From Verrucomicrobiales bacterium (lineage in GTDB: Bacteria; Verrucomicrobiota; Verrucomicrobiia; Verrucomicrobiales; DEV007), in assembly GCA_029213005.1 (NCBI GenBank), contig JARGPI010000014.1, positions 62,001-126,000 on the forward strand: a stretch of 64,000 bases of DNA. Direction: 5' to 3'. The translations under genes and the position numbers were made by a program. The notes beneath the pieces are model-generated. The model searched no databases and had not been told where the DNA came from. It saw only the letters and a program-made list of their open reading frames with translations. Every line of letters begins with the position of its first letter. The stretch's first letter is position 1. Shown piece by piece: positions 15,154 through 24,063 of this stretch.

Positions 15154-17363
15154 AAATACCAGTTTATCTCATCTATAGTCTACTTGTTCTCGGAGCGTCG
15201 GTTTTCGCCACTGGTGAGCCGAAACCTAATATTATTTTCGTACTGGCTGACGATCTCGGTTGGTCGGAGCCGGGATGTTATGGGAATACCTACAACGAGA
15301 CGCCTCATCTCGATCAGTTGGCTACGGAGGGGATGCGATTCACTCAGGCTTACGCGGCGGCCCCGGTTTGTTCACCCTACCGTGCGGCTTTCCTTACGGG
15401 GAAACATCCTGCCCGCATCGGGATTACCGATTACCTGCGTCCGAATTCGGCCAACGGTCTGGCTAGGTCCCATCGAACGATAGCAGGGCGCTTGAAAGAG
15501 GCTGGATACGCTACCGGTATGGTTGGGAAATGGCATTTGACCGGTTACGGGCATCACGGAGCGGAGTTTGAAGTGCGTCCCGGAGATCACGGCTTTGATT
15601 GGAACGTCGGTAGTGAAGTGAAGGGTGTCGGGAACGGGGCGAATTTCTGGCCTTATATCTTCCGGGATCAGCCGATCCCATGGCTCGACCTGCCGGAGTC
15701 GCGACTCGGGGAAAGTGAATACCTCACTGACCGGCTCAATGAGGAGGCGCTCGATTTTATTTCACTTAATAGAGACAGGCCCTTTTTTCTCTACCTCAGT
15801 CATTTTGCTCCCCACAGCATTCTCAATGGTCGGCCGGATCTTGTGGAGAAATACAAGAAGAAGCATCTGCCGGGTAAATCGAGTCGTGAAAACTGCTATA
15901 TCTGCGAAGATGCCGGGCTGGGCAAAGGCGATCCCGGGCATCATTGGGCGAGTGAACACAATCCTCACCTCGCTGCGATGATCGAATCGGTCGACGACGG
16001 GATCGGGAAGATTTCCCGGCGACTCGATCAGCTGGGGATTGCCGGAAACACGATCCTGATTTTCACGAGTGATAACGGTGGTGAAACCAATGTCACTTCC
16101 AACGCTCCTCTGCGGGGTGGTAAAAGCCAGCTCTACGAAGGGGGAGTCCGGGTTCCTCTGGTGGTTCGCTGGCCTGACCGGGTTCCGGCGAATACAGTCT
16201 CCGATCTGGTCACTCAAAACGTGGACTTTTATCCGACCCTGCTGGAGGCGGCTGGCCTTTCCGTCGAACCTGATGAAACGATCGACGGCGTGTCGACGCT
16301 GAAGAGCTGGGAGGATCCCGCGACTTCCCCGGACCGCGAATTTCTTGCCTGGCATTACCCGCTGGATCGACCTCACTTTCTCGGCGGTATCTCCGCCGGG
16401 GCGATCCGCTCCGGGAACTGGAAGTTGATTGAGCCTTTCGATTCCGGGACTGACGAGCTTTTCTCTATCGCTGATGATCCTTCCGAGTCCACGAATCTCG
16501 CCTCGGAGAAACCAAAGGTGGTTGCGAAATTAAAACAGCAGTTGCAGTCGTGGAGGGAATCGGTCGGGGCCCGGATGCCATCCCCACCGTTTCTCACCGA
16601 TTCACGAAATCTATACTTTGGGGATCATTTTCACCCCGGGATGACGAGTGAACGCTTCTGGTACACCAAAGACTGGATTGCCGAAGACGGGATTCTGAAG
16701 CGACTCCCCGGAAAGGAGAATACCAGAATCTTTCTCCGCGAAGCCGAGTATAAAGATGCCGTGATACGTTTCGATTTCCAAATCAATGAAGCGAAGGATA
16801 TCCGCCTCATGACCGGGAGTGGGGGAGGCTACAATGCGGTGATCCATATCCGACCGGATCATTTCTTTATCCAAACCGCTATCGACCGCTCGGTGCCGTA
16901 CTTTTCCTATCGACACGGAGAATGTGCTTACGATTTTGATCCGGTAAAGTGGTACACGATGACCGTGGAGTTCCTCGGGGACGAAGTGGTCGCCCATCTG
17001 GATCGCGATCACGTTGCCCATGCGAAGCATCCGATTGTCGATCGAACCCGACAGTATCTGGCGATTCAGGTCGACGAACATCCGGCAGCCTTCGACAACT
17101 TCGAGGTGTTCACAGCGGCGGCGAAGAATGGCGAGGTGGCAGAGTCTGGTCGGAAACAGCTCGCTTCGGCGATCGGTAAATTCCCGGTGAAAAGAACGCT
17201 CGAAGAGGAATTTAAAATCGAAAAGGGCAACGCCCATGAGCGACTTTACCAAAGCGACGAAAGTTATCGAGCTCTGGTTCGTCGCATCGAAGAGCTTGAT
17301 GCCCGGAAAAAAATCTCTTTCCCGAAGCGAATCGTTCTCATAAGGAATTCCGCAAAGCGATAG
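15150..17363 (+). CDS. Secreted sulfatase with C-terminal glycan-type domain, frameshifted
   Basis: The ATGA overlap with the glycosidase fixes the start (MKIPVYLIYS). Residues 1-20 are a signal peptide. The sulfatase domain has Asp34-Asp35, formylglycine motif CSPYR at 74-78 and the FTSDNGGE metal motif. After about residue 490 comes a beta-sandwich domain of the DUF1080/LamG kind, then a charged helical tail. The frame ends at 17363, but the tail continues without stops in the next frame to 17803. One extra A in the A7 run at 17307-17313 would give one continuous protein of about 884 residues. Catalytic parts are intact either way. Confidence 0.85.
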   Translation: MKIPVYLIYSLLVLGASVFATGEPKPNIIFVLADDLGWSEPGCYGNTYNETPHLDQLATEGMRFTQAYAAAPVCSPYRAAFLTGKHPARIGITDYLRPNSANGLARSHRTIAGRLKEAGYATGMVGKWHLTGYGHHGAEFEVRPGDHGFDWNVGSEVKGVGNGANFWPYIFRDQPIPWLDLPESRLGESEYLTDRLNEEALDFISLNRDRPFFLYLSHFAPHSILNGRPDLVEKYKKKHLPGKSSRENCYICEDAGLGKGDPGHHWASEHNPHLAAMIESVDDGIGKISRRLDQLGIAGNTILIFTSDNGGETNVTSNAPLRGGKSQLYEGGVRVPLVVRWPDRVPANTVSDLVTQNVDFYPTLLEAAGLSVEPDETIDGVSTLKSWEDPATSPDREFLAWHYPLDRPHFLGGISAGAIRSGNWKLIEPFDSGTDELFSIADDPSESTNLASEKPKVVAKLKQQLQSWRESVGARMPSPPFLTDSRNLYFGDHFHPGMTSERFWYTKDWIAEDGILKRLPGKENTRIFLREAEYKDAVIRFDFQINEAKDIRLMTGSGGGYNAVIHIRPDHFFIQTAIDRSVPYFSYRHGECAYDFDPVKWYTMTVEFLGDEVVAHLDRDHVAHAKHPIVDRTRQYLAIQVDEHPAAFDNFEVFTAAAKNGEVAESGRKQLASAIGKFPVKRTLEEEFKIEKGNAHERLYQSDESYRALVRRIEELDARKKISFPKRIVLIRNSAKR

Positions 17364-17803
17364 ACAAAGAGCGGCGTCGACTTCATGAGACCGACCCGGT
17401 ATATAAAGAGACCCTTTTTGCAACTCACCGTGCCACTCGTGCGATCGAAGCTTTTCTGATCGGTCAGAAACCGGAGGTTGCGGAATGGCCCCGCAGTCGC
17501 AAAGAGGCTGAGCTGAAGCGATTGCGCAATAAGTTCGAGGCAGATCCCCAATACCTGGCACTGGCCGAGCAGGCCCGGATCGCGCAGGCAAAGCTGGAGG
17601 CTGACTACCCCGGGCTTTTTGTCACCGACGAGGAGCTTCGCGCCAGGAGACAGAAAGCGATGCAGGCGGTAAAAGATGATCCCGGATTTAAAAAAGCGGT
17701 CAATGATCGTGGGCAGGCCTACCGGGAGCAGCAGGAATATCTGCTGATGAACGACGAGCGCCTCGCAGAACTGGTGGAACGAATCGACCGCACCAATCAA
17801 TAA
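17314..17803 (+). pseudogene. Out-of-frame C-terminal continuation of the sulfatase
   Basis: This 163-codon open stretch reads as a Lys/Glu/Arg-rich helical segment (KEFRKAIDKERRRLHETDP and later RNKFEADPQYLALAEQARI), the same character as the tail of the sulfatase before the break. It has no start signal of its own; an internal TTG at 17522 opens the last 93 codons. It joins the upstream frame if the A7 run at 17307-17313 had eight A's. A read error, a real mutation, or slippage at the A run are the three explanations. Confidence 0.7.
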
Positions 17804-17934
17804 CGGGTCCGGGAGTGGTGACACCCCCAACTGACTCTAAAAATACGCGATTCGGGATGAATTTCTTGAATCCAAAATCGGTTTTCAACCATTTTTTCAT
17901 CTCACGAATTGGATTTTTCTCTCGAAAAGCCGTC

Positions 17935-17951
17935 GATTTCGGGCGGAAATC
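17935..17951. promoter_or_regulatory. Inverted repeat GATTTC-GGGCG-GAAATC, possible activator site
   Basis: A perfect 6-base dyad with a 5-base centre lies about 90 bases upstream of the first -24/-12 element of the urea cluster, the distance at which enhancer-binding proteins such as NtrC usually bind. It does not match the enterobacterial NtrC consensus. Site identity is seen; function is a guess. Confidence 0.3.
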
Positions 17952-18028
17952 CGGGAGGTTTTGTCAGGTTTTTTGCTTTCGATTTTTTGTAAAGCGCTAG
18001 TGTTCAATGGATTATTTTTTCCTAACAA

Positions 18029-18090
18029 TGGCATAAACATTGCTCTTTGGTTATTGTAAGTCGCTCATCTTCAATGGCACACAAACTGCT
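18029..18090 (+). promoter_or_regulatory. Two tandem sigma-54 (-24/-12) promoters
   Basis: TGGCATAAACATTGCT at 18029-18044 and TGGCACACAAACTGCT at 18075-18090 both have GG and GC separated by exactly 10 bases, as RpoN promoters require, and match most of TGGCACN5TTGCW. They lie in the 352-base gap (17804-18155) upstream of the barrel gene and urtA, whose start sites would fall near 18055 and 18101. RpoN with NtrC commonly controls urea uptake under nitrogen limitation. The rest of the gap is AT-rich and shows only the dyad at 17935. Confidence 0.7.
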
Positions 18091-18155
18091 TTGTCGGAGC
18101 GCATGGTCGGCCGGATGATTCGGTTGGCTGATAAAACCAAAAAATAAAAGAATAG

Positions 18156-18977
18156 ATGAAAAATTGTTTCAAGTTAATTGCTTCCATCGCGATGGGATGC
18201 TCATTCACAATGGCGGGTGAATATTGCGCTCCGACCGAGGATAAGTGTCCGGTTGAATGTTGCCCCGAAAAAGAGGTGACAGGCTTTCTCTCGCTGGATG
18301 CTTATTCACACTTTATCTCATACGGTAACGACGTTTGGGGTGATGGCGGTCGCAGTGGAGACTACGGGTTCAACCCGGCCTTTGGTCTCAACTTCCAAAT
18401 CACTGACAAGTTGTCTGCTAACATCGGAACCTGGTGGGATATGAATGATAAAGGAACCAGTCCGATCGGTGGACAGCTTCAGGAAGTTGATGTCTGGGGT
18501 GGTCTTGCCTACTCATTCGGTATCGTTGAATTATCAACAACCTATCAGCAGTGGTACTACGGCGGTGGTACAGAAGAAATTCTGGACATCGGTATCGGGT
18601 TTGACGTTTTTCTCAGCCCAAGCATCACGGTTCACAACCGTCTCGACGTAGGAGCATCCGGTGGTGATGAAGGAACTGTTATTGTTGTTGGTGGTGAGTA
18701 TGGTTTCGACGTCGGTTGTGTTTCATTCGGTATCCCGGTTGGAGTTGGTCTTTTTGCTACCGACGACTTTCACGGTGCTGGAGCTGAAACCGGTTTCGGC
18801 TATGCATCAGTTGGTCTTACTGCCAGTGTTCCTTTGAAGTTTATGGACTGCACACTCGGTGGTAGCTGGGCTTTCAATGCCGGCGCAACTTACTATCACA
18901 CCGACAACGATGTGACGATTAACAATCCCGAAGAAGATTTCGTAGTAACGAACTTCGGGATCGGTCTTGACTTCTAA
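18156..18977 (+). CDS. Outer-membrane beta-barrel protein, candidate urea porin
   Basis: The 273-residue protein has a signal peptide (about 20 residues, cleavage near MAG) and a short Cys-rich linker (CAPTEDKCPVECCPEKE). Alternating polar/hydrophobic strands typical of an outer-membrane barrel follow, ending in Phe as barrel proteins do. It resembles the TorF/TIGR02001-like putative porins. It lies 39 bases before urtA with no terminator between, behind two sigma-54 promoters, so it is probably co-transcribed with the urea-binding protein and may admit urea through the outer membrane. The link to urea is inferred from position and promoter; the barrel call is from sequence pattern. Confidence 0.65.
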   Translation: MKNCFKLIASIAMGCSFTMAGEYCAPTEDKCPVECCPEKEVTGFLSLDAYSHFISYGNDVWGDGGRSGDYGFNPAFGLNFQITDKLSANIGTWWDMNDKGTSPIGGQLQEVDVWGGLAYSFGIVELSTTYQQWYYGGGTEEILDIGIGFDVFLSPSITVHNRLDVGASGGDEGTVIVVGGEYGFDVGCVSFGIPVGVGLFATDDFHGAGAETGFGYASVGLTASVPLKFMDCTLGGSWAFNAGATYYHTDNDVTINNPEEDFVVTNFGIGLDF

Positions 18978-19016
18978 TCTGAGACTGTTTTCGGGGAAAG
19001 ATATCAATTCGATATT

Positions 19017-20297
19017 ATGAAATTATTCACAATCGCAGCCAGCAAGATGCGTAGTCTTGTGATAGGCGCAGCCTGCTTAGCGATTTCGGGAAGCGTTTCG
19101 TTTGGTGAAGAAGACACCGTCAAAGTTGGCGTGCTTCACTCACTGAGTGGTACGATGGCGATTTCAGAGACATCACTTCGTGATGTCCTGTTATTCACCT
19201 TCGACGAAATCAACGAAGCCGGCGGGGTGCTCGGGAAGAAGATCGAACCTGTCGTTGTTGACGGTGCGTCTGACTGGCCCCTTTTTGCTGAGAAAGCTGA
19301 ACAGCTTTTGGTGCAGGATAAAACGGCCGTCACCTTCGGGTGTTGGACATCGGTTTCACGGAAATCGGTTCTTCCAGTATACGAGAAGTATAAGGGACTG
19401 CTCTTCTACCCCGTTCAATACGAGGGTGAGGAAATGTCTCCAAACATCTTCTATACAGCGGAAGCAGTTAATCAGCAGGCCATTCCTGCAGTAGACTACC
19501 TTCTTGAAGAGGGTTATAAAAAGTTCTACCTGATTGGAACTGATTATGTTTATCCACAAACGACTAACCTGGTTCTTTTCGAATACCTGAAATCAAAAGG
19601 TGTTCCAGTTGAGAGCATTGGTGGTGGTTTGCGTGAAGATGCTGAAGGAAATGTGATTTCGGCGGGTAACTATACCCCGTTTGGTCACAGTGATTTCCAA
19701 CAGATCGTCGCTGAAATCAAAGCGTTCTCCGCTTCGGGCGATGCCTGTGTCATTAACACAATCAATGGTGATGCTAACGTCCCTTTCTTCAAAGAGTTTG
19801 CTGCTTCCGGCCTGACTTCAGAAGACTGTCCCGTGGTATCATTTTCCTTGTCAGAGGACGAATTCCGTTCTTTGCCAGCTAAGGATCTGATTGGGCACCT
19901 CGGTTGTTGGACCTATTTTATGTCGATAGACACTCCGGCTAATAAAAAGTTCATTGATGGCTTCCAGGAATGGTTGTCAAAAACTGAAGTGACCGGTGTT
20001 GTGAAAGATGATCGTGTGACTTGCTCACCGATGGTTCTTTCCTACAACGGAGTCTATCTTTGGAAGGCGGCAGTCGAAAAAGCTGAGTCATTTGATCCTG
20101 AAAAGGTAATGGCAGCTTTGAAATCGGGAATCAGCTTTGATGGTCCCGGTGGAACGGTCACGAGCCAGGAAAATCATCACCTGACGAAAACGGTCTATAT
20201 TGGCGAGACTCTGGAGACTGGCCAATTCAGTATCATTAAGTCATTTGATGATGTGGTTGGGGAGCCGTTTTTGAAAGGAACCTTTATGCCTAAGTAA
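19017..20297 (+). CDS. urtA: Urea ABC transporter, urea-binding protein UrtA
   Basis: The 426-residue protein has a signal peptide (about 30 residues) and the type I periplasmic binding fold of the Leu/Ile/Val-amide family. UrtA-typical blocks are VKVGVLHSLSGTMAISE, FGCWTSVSRKSVLPV and LLFYPVQYEGEE. It captures urea in the periplasm for the UrtBC permease. Length equals the family norm. It follows the barrel gene in one transcript, and an intrinsic terminator comes 35 bases after its stop, so it may be made in excess over the permease, as is common for binding proteins. Confidence 0.95.
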   Translation: MKLFTIAASKMRSLVIGAACLAISGSVSFGEEDTVKVGVLHSLSGTMAISETSLRDVLLFTFDEINEAGGVLGKKIEPVVVDGASDWPLFAEKAEQLLVQDKTAVTFGCWTSVSRKSVLPVYEKYKGLLFYPVQYEGEEMSPNIFYTAEAVNQQAIPAVDYLLEEGYKKFYLIGTDYVYPQTTNLVLFEYLKSKGVPVESIGGGLREDAEGNVISAGNYTPFGHSDFQQIVAEIKAFSASGDACVINTINGDANVPFFKEFAASGLTSEDCPVVSFSLSEDEFRSLPAKDLIGHLGCWTYFMSIDTPANKKFIDGFQEWLSKTEVTGVVKDDRVTCSPMVLSYNGVYLWKAAVEKAESFDPEKVMAALKSGISFDGPGGTVTSQENHHLTKTVYIGETLETGQFSIIKSFDDVVGEPFLKGTFMPK

Positions 20298-20331
20298 TCT
20301 CTGATACCTAATTCTCTTGGTTAATAGTTAT

Positions 20332-20372
20332 CCCCTAACCCGTCTTCATATCGGGTTAGGGGATTTTTCTTT
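20332..20372 (+). terminator. Intrinsic terminator after urtA
   Basis: An 11-base perfect stem (CCCCTAACCCG at 20332-20342 with CGGGTTAGGGG at 20352-20362) and 9-base loop are followed by ATTTTTCTTT. It separates the barrel-urtA transcript from urtB, which has its own -24/-12 element 39 bases further on. Confidence 0.85.
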
Positions 20373-20410
20373 ATCCGACACAAAAAACTATTGGGGTGTG
20401 TCTGCTGTAT

Positions 20411-20426
20411 TGGCATGGGTAATGCT
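20411..20426 (+). promoter_or_regulatory. Sigma-54 promoter upstream of urtB
   Basis: TGGCATGGGTAATGCT has GG-N10-GC spacing and closely resembles the element at 18029 (both TGGCAT... TGCTCT). The predicted start near 20437 is about 30 bases before the urtB start codon. A dyad GACACA-N14-TGTGTC lies at 20377-20402, between the terminator and this promoter, and could bind a regulator. Confidence 0.65.
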
Positions 20427-20467
20427 CTACAAGTAGCTTAACTAGAGGGACTGCTAAATAACAACTT

Positions 20468-22108
20468 TTGAAAACTTACACGACACTTTGCCCGGTTTTC
20501 ATTCTGGTCTTCGCCAGTTTGTTCTTTGTGATTCCTGATGCAAGGGGCGATGAAAAAAACGCGAGAAGCCTTCTGGTGGATATCGTTAATGGTGACTCGG
20601 TGGGGCAGGAGGCAGCGCTCGAAGCACTGGCCGACGAAAGTGATCCGGTAATCAATGCTTTCTATAGTGCTTTTCGATCCGGTAATATTTTTCTGATGTC
20701 CACAGCGGATGGTCAGACCCAGGTATTAATCAAAGAGGTAAACGACTATTCGGACTTGTTGACTGGGGAGGCCGTAAATCCCACCGGTGAGTTGTCAGTA
20801 GCCCGCGCCAGTCGCGGTCTAAGGCGGGACCTGAAGCGTTTGGTGGATCTGCTTGATCTAAATTCACCTAACCGTTCAAAGAAAATTGCTGCGGCGGAGA
20901 AGCTCGGGTTGAGCCAGAATGCCGATTATCTTCCGGAACTCCGCAAGCGTCTCCCTCAGCAGACGGAGAAGAGTGTGATCAAAGCGTTTCAGGAAGGTAT
21001 CTATATCACGGAGCTGAAAGTCGGGTCGTTGGAGGAAAAGATGAGGGCCGTGAAGGGGCTCGGCAAAATGAAATCGCTTCCCGCCAAAGGTTTTCTGGAA
21101 GCTCTAATCGAAGAATCTGCTGCTGATGAAGAGGCGAATCGAAAATTGATGGTTGAGGCGAAAAACGCTTTGATGATGATTAACAGCCATCAGGCCATCG
21201 TTGAAAAAGTGGGGACTCTTTTCCGGGGACTGAGCCTGGGGTCCGTGCTGTTACTGGTATCCTACGGGCTTGCGATCACCTTTGGACAGATGGGTGTGAT
21301 CAATATGGCCCATGGTGAATTTATAGCGATAGGGGGATACACGGTCTATATCATTCAAAACTTTTTTGCCAACCAGTTCGGAGTCGGATCAACGGGCTAC
21401 GAATGGTATTTCATTATTTCGCTTCCTTTTGCTTTTCTCATAGCGGCACTGGCTGGTGCTGCGCTGGAAAGAGGGCTGGTCCAGTTTCTCTACTCGCGGC
21501 CTCTGGAGTCTTTGCTCGCAACCTGGGGGGTATCGATGATCCTTCAGCAGATTTTCAGACTTCAATTCGGAGCCGCGAATGTGTCGGTGTCCTCTCCGGA
21601 GTGGTTGTCCGGAAGCTTCAGTGCGGGTGGCGTTTCGATGTCCTACAGCCGGATGTTCCTGATCTTTTTCGCCCTGTTTGTCGTGGTTCTCACCTATCTG
21701 CTCTTAAACCGAACGAAGTGGGGGTTGCATGTCAGGGCGACGACCTTGAACCGGCAGATGGCGTCAAATTTGGGAGTTCCTTCGGCGCGGGTCAATATGC
21801 TAACCTTTGCCTTCGGTTCAGGGCTTGCCGGATTGGCCGGGGCCTTTATTTCCCAGATCGGTAATGTGGGGCCCTCGATGGGGCAGACCTATATTGTCGA
21901 TAGTTTTATGGTAGTAGTAGTAGGTGGCGTTGCGAACCTCTTCGGGTCGGCGATATCATCTCTCGGTATCGGGATGATAGACCAGTCACTGCAGCCGGTT
22001 CTGGGGCCGGTGATGGGCAAAATTTCAGTTCTATTTGCCATTATTCTTTTTCTCCAATTCAGGCCGGGCGGTCTCTTTCCGTCCCGCAGCCGGAGCCTTG
22101 ATGATTAA
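20468..22108 (+). CDS. urtB: Urea ABC transporter permease UrtB
   Basis: The 546-residue protein starts at TTG. It has a signal-like first segment, then about 230 residues of helical repeats outside the membrane, which is characteristic of UrtB and distinguishes it from LivH. A LivH-type permease domain follows (GLAITFGQMGVINMAHGEF). It forms the urea channel with UrtC. The first gene after the second sigma-54 promoter, it is followed 3 bases later by urtC. The rare start codon may lower its translation relative to UrtA. Confidence 0.94.
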   Translation: MKTYTTLCPVFILVFASLFFVIPDARGDEKNARSLLVDIVNGDSVGQEAALEALADESDPVINAFYSAFRSGNIFLMSTADGQTQVLIKEVNDYSDLLTGEAVNPTGELSVARASRGLRRDLKRLVDLLDLNSPNRSKKIAAAEKLGLSQNADYLPELRKRLPQQTEKSVIKAFQEGIYITELKVGSLEEKMRAVKGLGKMKSLPAKGFLEALIEESAADEEANRKLMVEAKNALMMINSHQAIVEKVGTLFRGLSLGSVLLLVSYGLAITFGQMGVINMAHGEFIAIGGYTVYIIQNFFANQFGVGSTGYEWYFIISLPFAFLIAALAGAALERGLVQFLYSRPLESLLATWGVSMILQQIFRLQFGAANVSVSSPEWLSGSFSAGGVSMSYSRMFLIFFALFVVVLTYLLLNRTKWGLHVRATTLNRQMASNLGVPSARVNMLTFAFGSGLAGLAGAFISQIGNVGPSMGQTYIVDSFMVVVVGGVANLFGSAISSLGIGMIDQSLQPVLGPVMGKISVLFAIILFLQFRPGGLFPSRSRSLDD

Positions 22109-22111
22109 AAT

Positions 22112-23242
22112 ATGAAGCGGTTTTTTCCAATCGACAGCAAATCTGAAGGGTTAACCCTGGGATTGATTCTCTTCTTTGTTCTCCTGATGCCGCTGCTCAA
22201 CGGCCTTGTGCCTGACGGGAGTGCGTTTCATGTATCTTCTTTCCAGCTCAGCGTCTGGGGAAAATACCTGTGCTATGCAATTCTTGCGATGAGCTTGAAT
22301 ATGCTTTGGGGTTATACCGGTTTGCTATGTCTGGGGCATTGCCTGTTCTTTGCTCTGGGCGGTTATGCCTTCGGGATGTATCTGATGTTGATGATTGGTG
22401 AGCTGGGTGCCTATAAAAGTACGCTTCCTGACTTCATGGTCTTTCTCGGGTATAATGAATTACCTCTTCATTGGAAACCTTTTTACAGTCCGGTCGTCGC
22501 GGTGCTGGCGGTGTTTCTGGTTCCGGGGATTGTCGCTTTTGTATTCGGACTCCTTGCTTTCCGTTCCCGGATTAAGGGCGTGTACTTTTCGATTTTGACT
22601 CAGGCATTGACCTATGCCGCGGCTCTGCTGTTTTTCCGGAATGATTTTACCTTTGGAGGGAATAACGGGTTCACCGACTTCAAATACATTTTCGGTGCGG
22701 ATATTCGATCGGAAGGAACCGCGCGGGGTCTCTTTCTCGCCTCGGGCTTTATGTTGCTGGCGGTGTATTGGCTGATTGCCTGGATGTTGCAGACCAAATT
22801 CGGAAAGGTGCAGAAAGCGATTCGGGATTCAGAGAACCGGGTCAGATTCTCCGGGTATTCCACAACGCATTTTAAGGTCTTTATCTTTGTGCTCAGTGCG
22901 ATGATTGCCGGTATGGCTGGCGCCTTGTATGTTCCTCAGTCCGGGATCATTAATCCGGGGGAGATGTGGCCGACCAAAGGGCTCGATATTGTAGTCTGGG
23001 TTGCGGTAGGGGGACGAGGCACAAAAATCGGTCCGATTATAGGAGCGGTTCTGGTCAATTTGTTGAAAAGCTGGAGCACAAAAGCTTACCCCGATACCTG
23101 GTTGATTATTCTGGGGTGCTTGTTCGTATTTGTCGTTTTGTTTATGCCGAACGGGATCGTAGGGCTCTGGGCTCAAGGTAAAGATTTGTGGCAGCGTCGC
23201 AAGGGCGCCGGAATAACTGAGCCTGAAGAAGCTGCTGCCTGA
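22112..23242 (+). CDS. urtC: Urea ABC transporter permease UrtC
   Basis: The 376-residue LivM-type permease has about nine membrane segments and the family block MSLNMLWGYTGLLCLGH near residues 66-82, with YSTTHFKVFIFVLSAMIAG in the cytoplasmic EAA-like loop region. It pairs with UrtB in the inner membrane. Spacing of 3 bases to urtB and 11 to urtD places it firmly in the urea operon. Confidence 0.94.
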   Translation: MKRFFPIDSKSEGLTLGLILFFVLLMPLLNGLVPDGSAFHVSSFQLSVWGKYLCYAILAMSLNMLWGYTGLLCLGHCLFFALGGYAFGMYLMLMIGELGAYKSTLPDFMVFLGYNELPLHWKPFYSPVVAVLAVFLVPGIVAFVFGLLAFRSRIKGVYFSILTQALTYAAALLFFRNDFTFGGNNGFTDFKYIFGADIRSEGTARGLFLASGFMLLAVYWLIAWMLQTKFGKVQKAIRDSENRVRFSGYSTTHFKVFIFVLSAMIAGMAGALYVPQSGIINPGEMWPTKGLDIVVWVAVGGRGTKIGPIIGAVLVNLLKSWSTKAYPDTWLIILGCLFVFVVLFMPNGIVGLWAQGKDLWQRRKGAGITEPEEAAA

Positions 23243-23253
23243 TTTGCAACGAT

Positions 23254-24045
23254 ATGGATACACATGCTCCACTATATCGCGACACCGATCTGGTGTTATC
23301 GGTTGAATCCGTTACGAAGTCGTTTGACGGGTTCAAAGCGATCAACGATTTGAATTTCTACCTCGGGGAGGGGGAGTTACGGACAATTATCGGACCCAAC
23401 GGAGCCGGTAAGAGTACCTTTATGGATTTGATTACGGGGCGGACCCGACCGGACGAGGGTACTCTCACCTACCACCAGGCAGATGGTCATGATATAGATC
23501 TGACAAAACTGGAGGAGTATGAAATTAACCGACTCGGTATCGCAAGAAAGTTTCAAACTCCCAGTGTTTACAATCACCATTCGGTTTACGATAATTTTGT
23601 ATTGTCACTGAATCGAAATCGAGGCGTTTTCCCCTCACTGTTCTACCGGGAAACCAAAGAGGACAAAGAGGAAATCGAAGCGGTGATGGAATTAACCCGG
23701 CTCGACGAAAAGCGCGACGATATGGCGGGCAGTCTCTCCCACGGGCAGAAACAGTGGCTGGAAATCGGGATGCTGCTCGCTCAGAAACCGAGGATTCTGT
23801 TGATCGACGAACCGGCTGCCGGAATGAGTGACGAAGAAACCGATCGGACGGCGGAACTTTTAATCAGCTTGAAGGGCGAGCAGAGCATTATGGTCGTCGA
23901 GCATGACATGGTGTTTGTTCGCCAGATCGCAGAGAGGGTCACTGTGCTCCATCGCGGTCACGTTCTGAAGGAGGGTTCGTTTTCTGATGTCGCCAGCGAC
24001 CCGACTGTGAAGGAGGTTTATCTCGGCCGTTCGAAGCATGACTAG
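23254..24045 (+). CDS. urtD: Urea ABC transporter ATPase UrtD
   Basis: The 263-residue ATPase has Walker A GPNGAGKST, the signature LSHGQKQWLEIGM typical of UrtD/LivG (SHGQ instead of SGGQ), and Walker B ILLIDEPAAGM. It is one of the two ATP-hydrolysing subunits that power urea import. It stops just before urtE with no gap or an 18-base gap depending on the urtE start. Confidence 0.94.
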   Translation: MDTHAPLYRDTDLVLSVESVTKSFDGFKAINDLNFYLGEGELRTIIGPNGAGKSTFMDLITGRTRPDEGTLTYHQADGHDIDLTKLEEYEINRLGIARKFQTPSVYNHHSVYDNFVLSLNRNRGVFPSLFYRETKEDKEEIEAVMELTRLDEKRDDMAGSLSHGQKQWLEIGMLLAQKPRILLIDEPAAGMSDEETDRTAELLISLKGEQSIMVVEHDMVFVRQIAERVTVLHRGHVLKEGSFSDVASDPTVKEVYLGRSKHD

Positions 24046-24063
24046 GTGCTTGATTTAACTACT

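Noticed and set aside
17307..17313. Classical -1 programmed ribosomal frameshift at the A7 run
   Set aside because: The run begins at a codon boundary (CGG AAA AAA ATC), so it is not in the X XXY YYZ register for tandem slippage, and no clear downstream stimulator hairpin was seen. Transcriptional slippage or error fits better.
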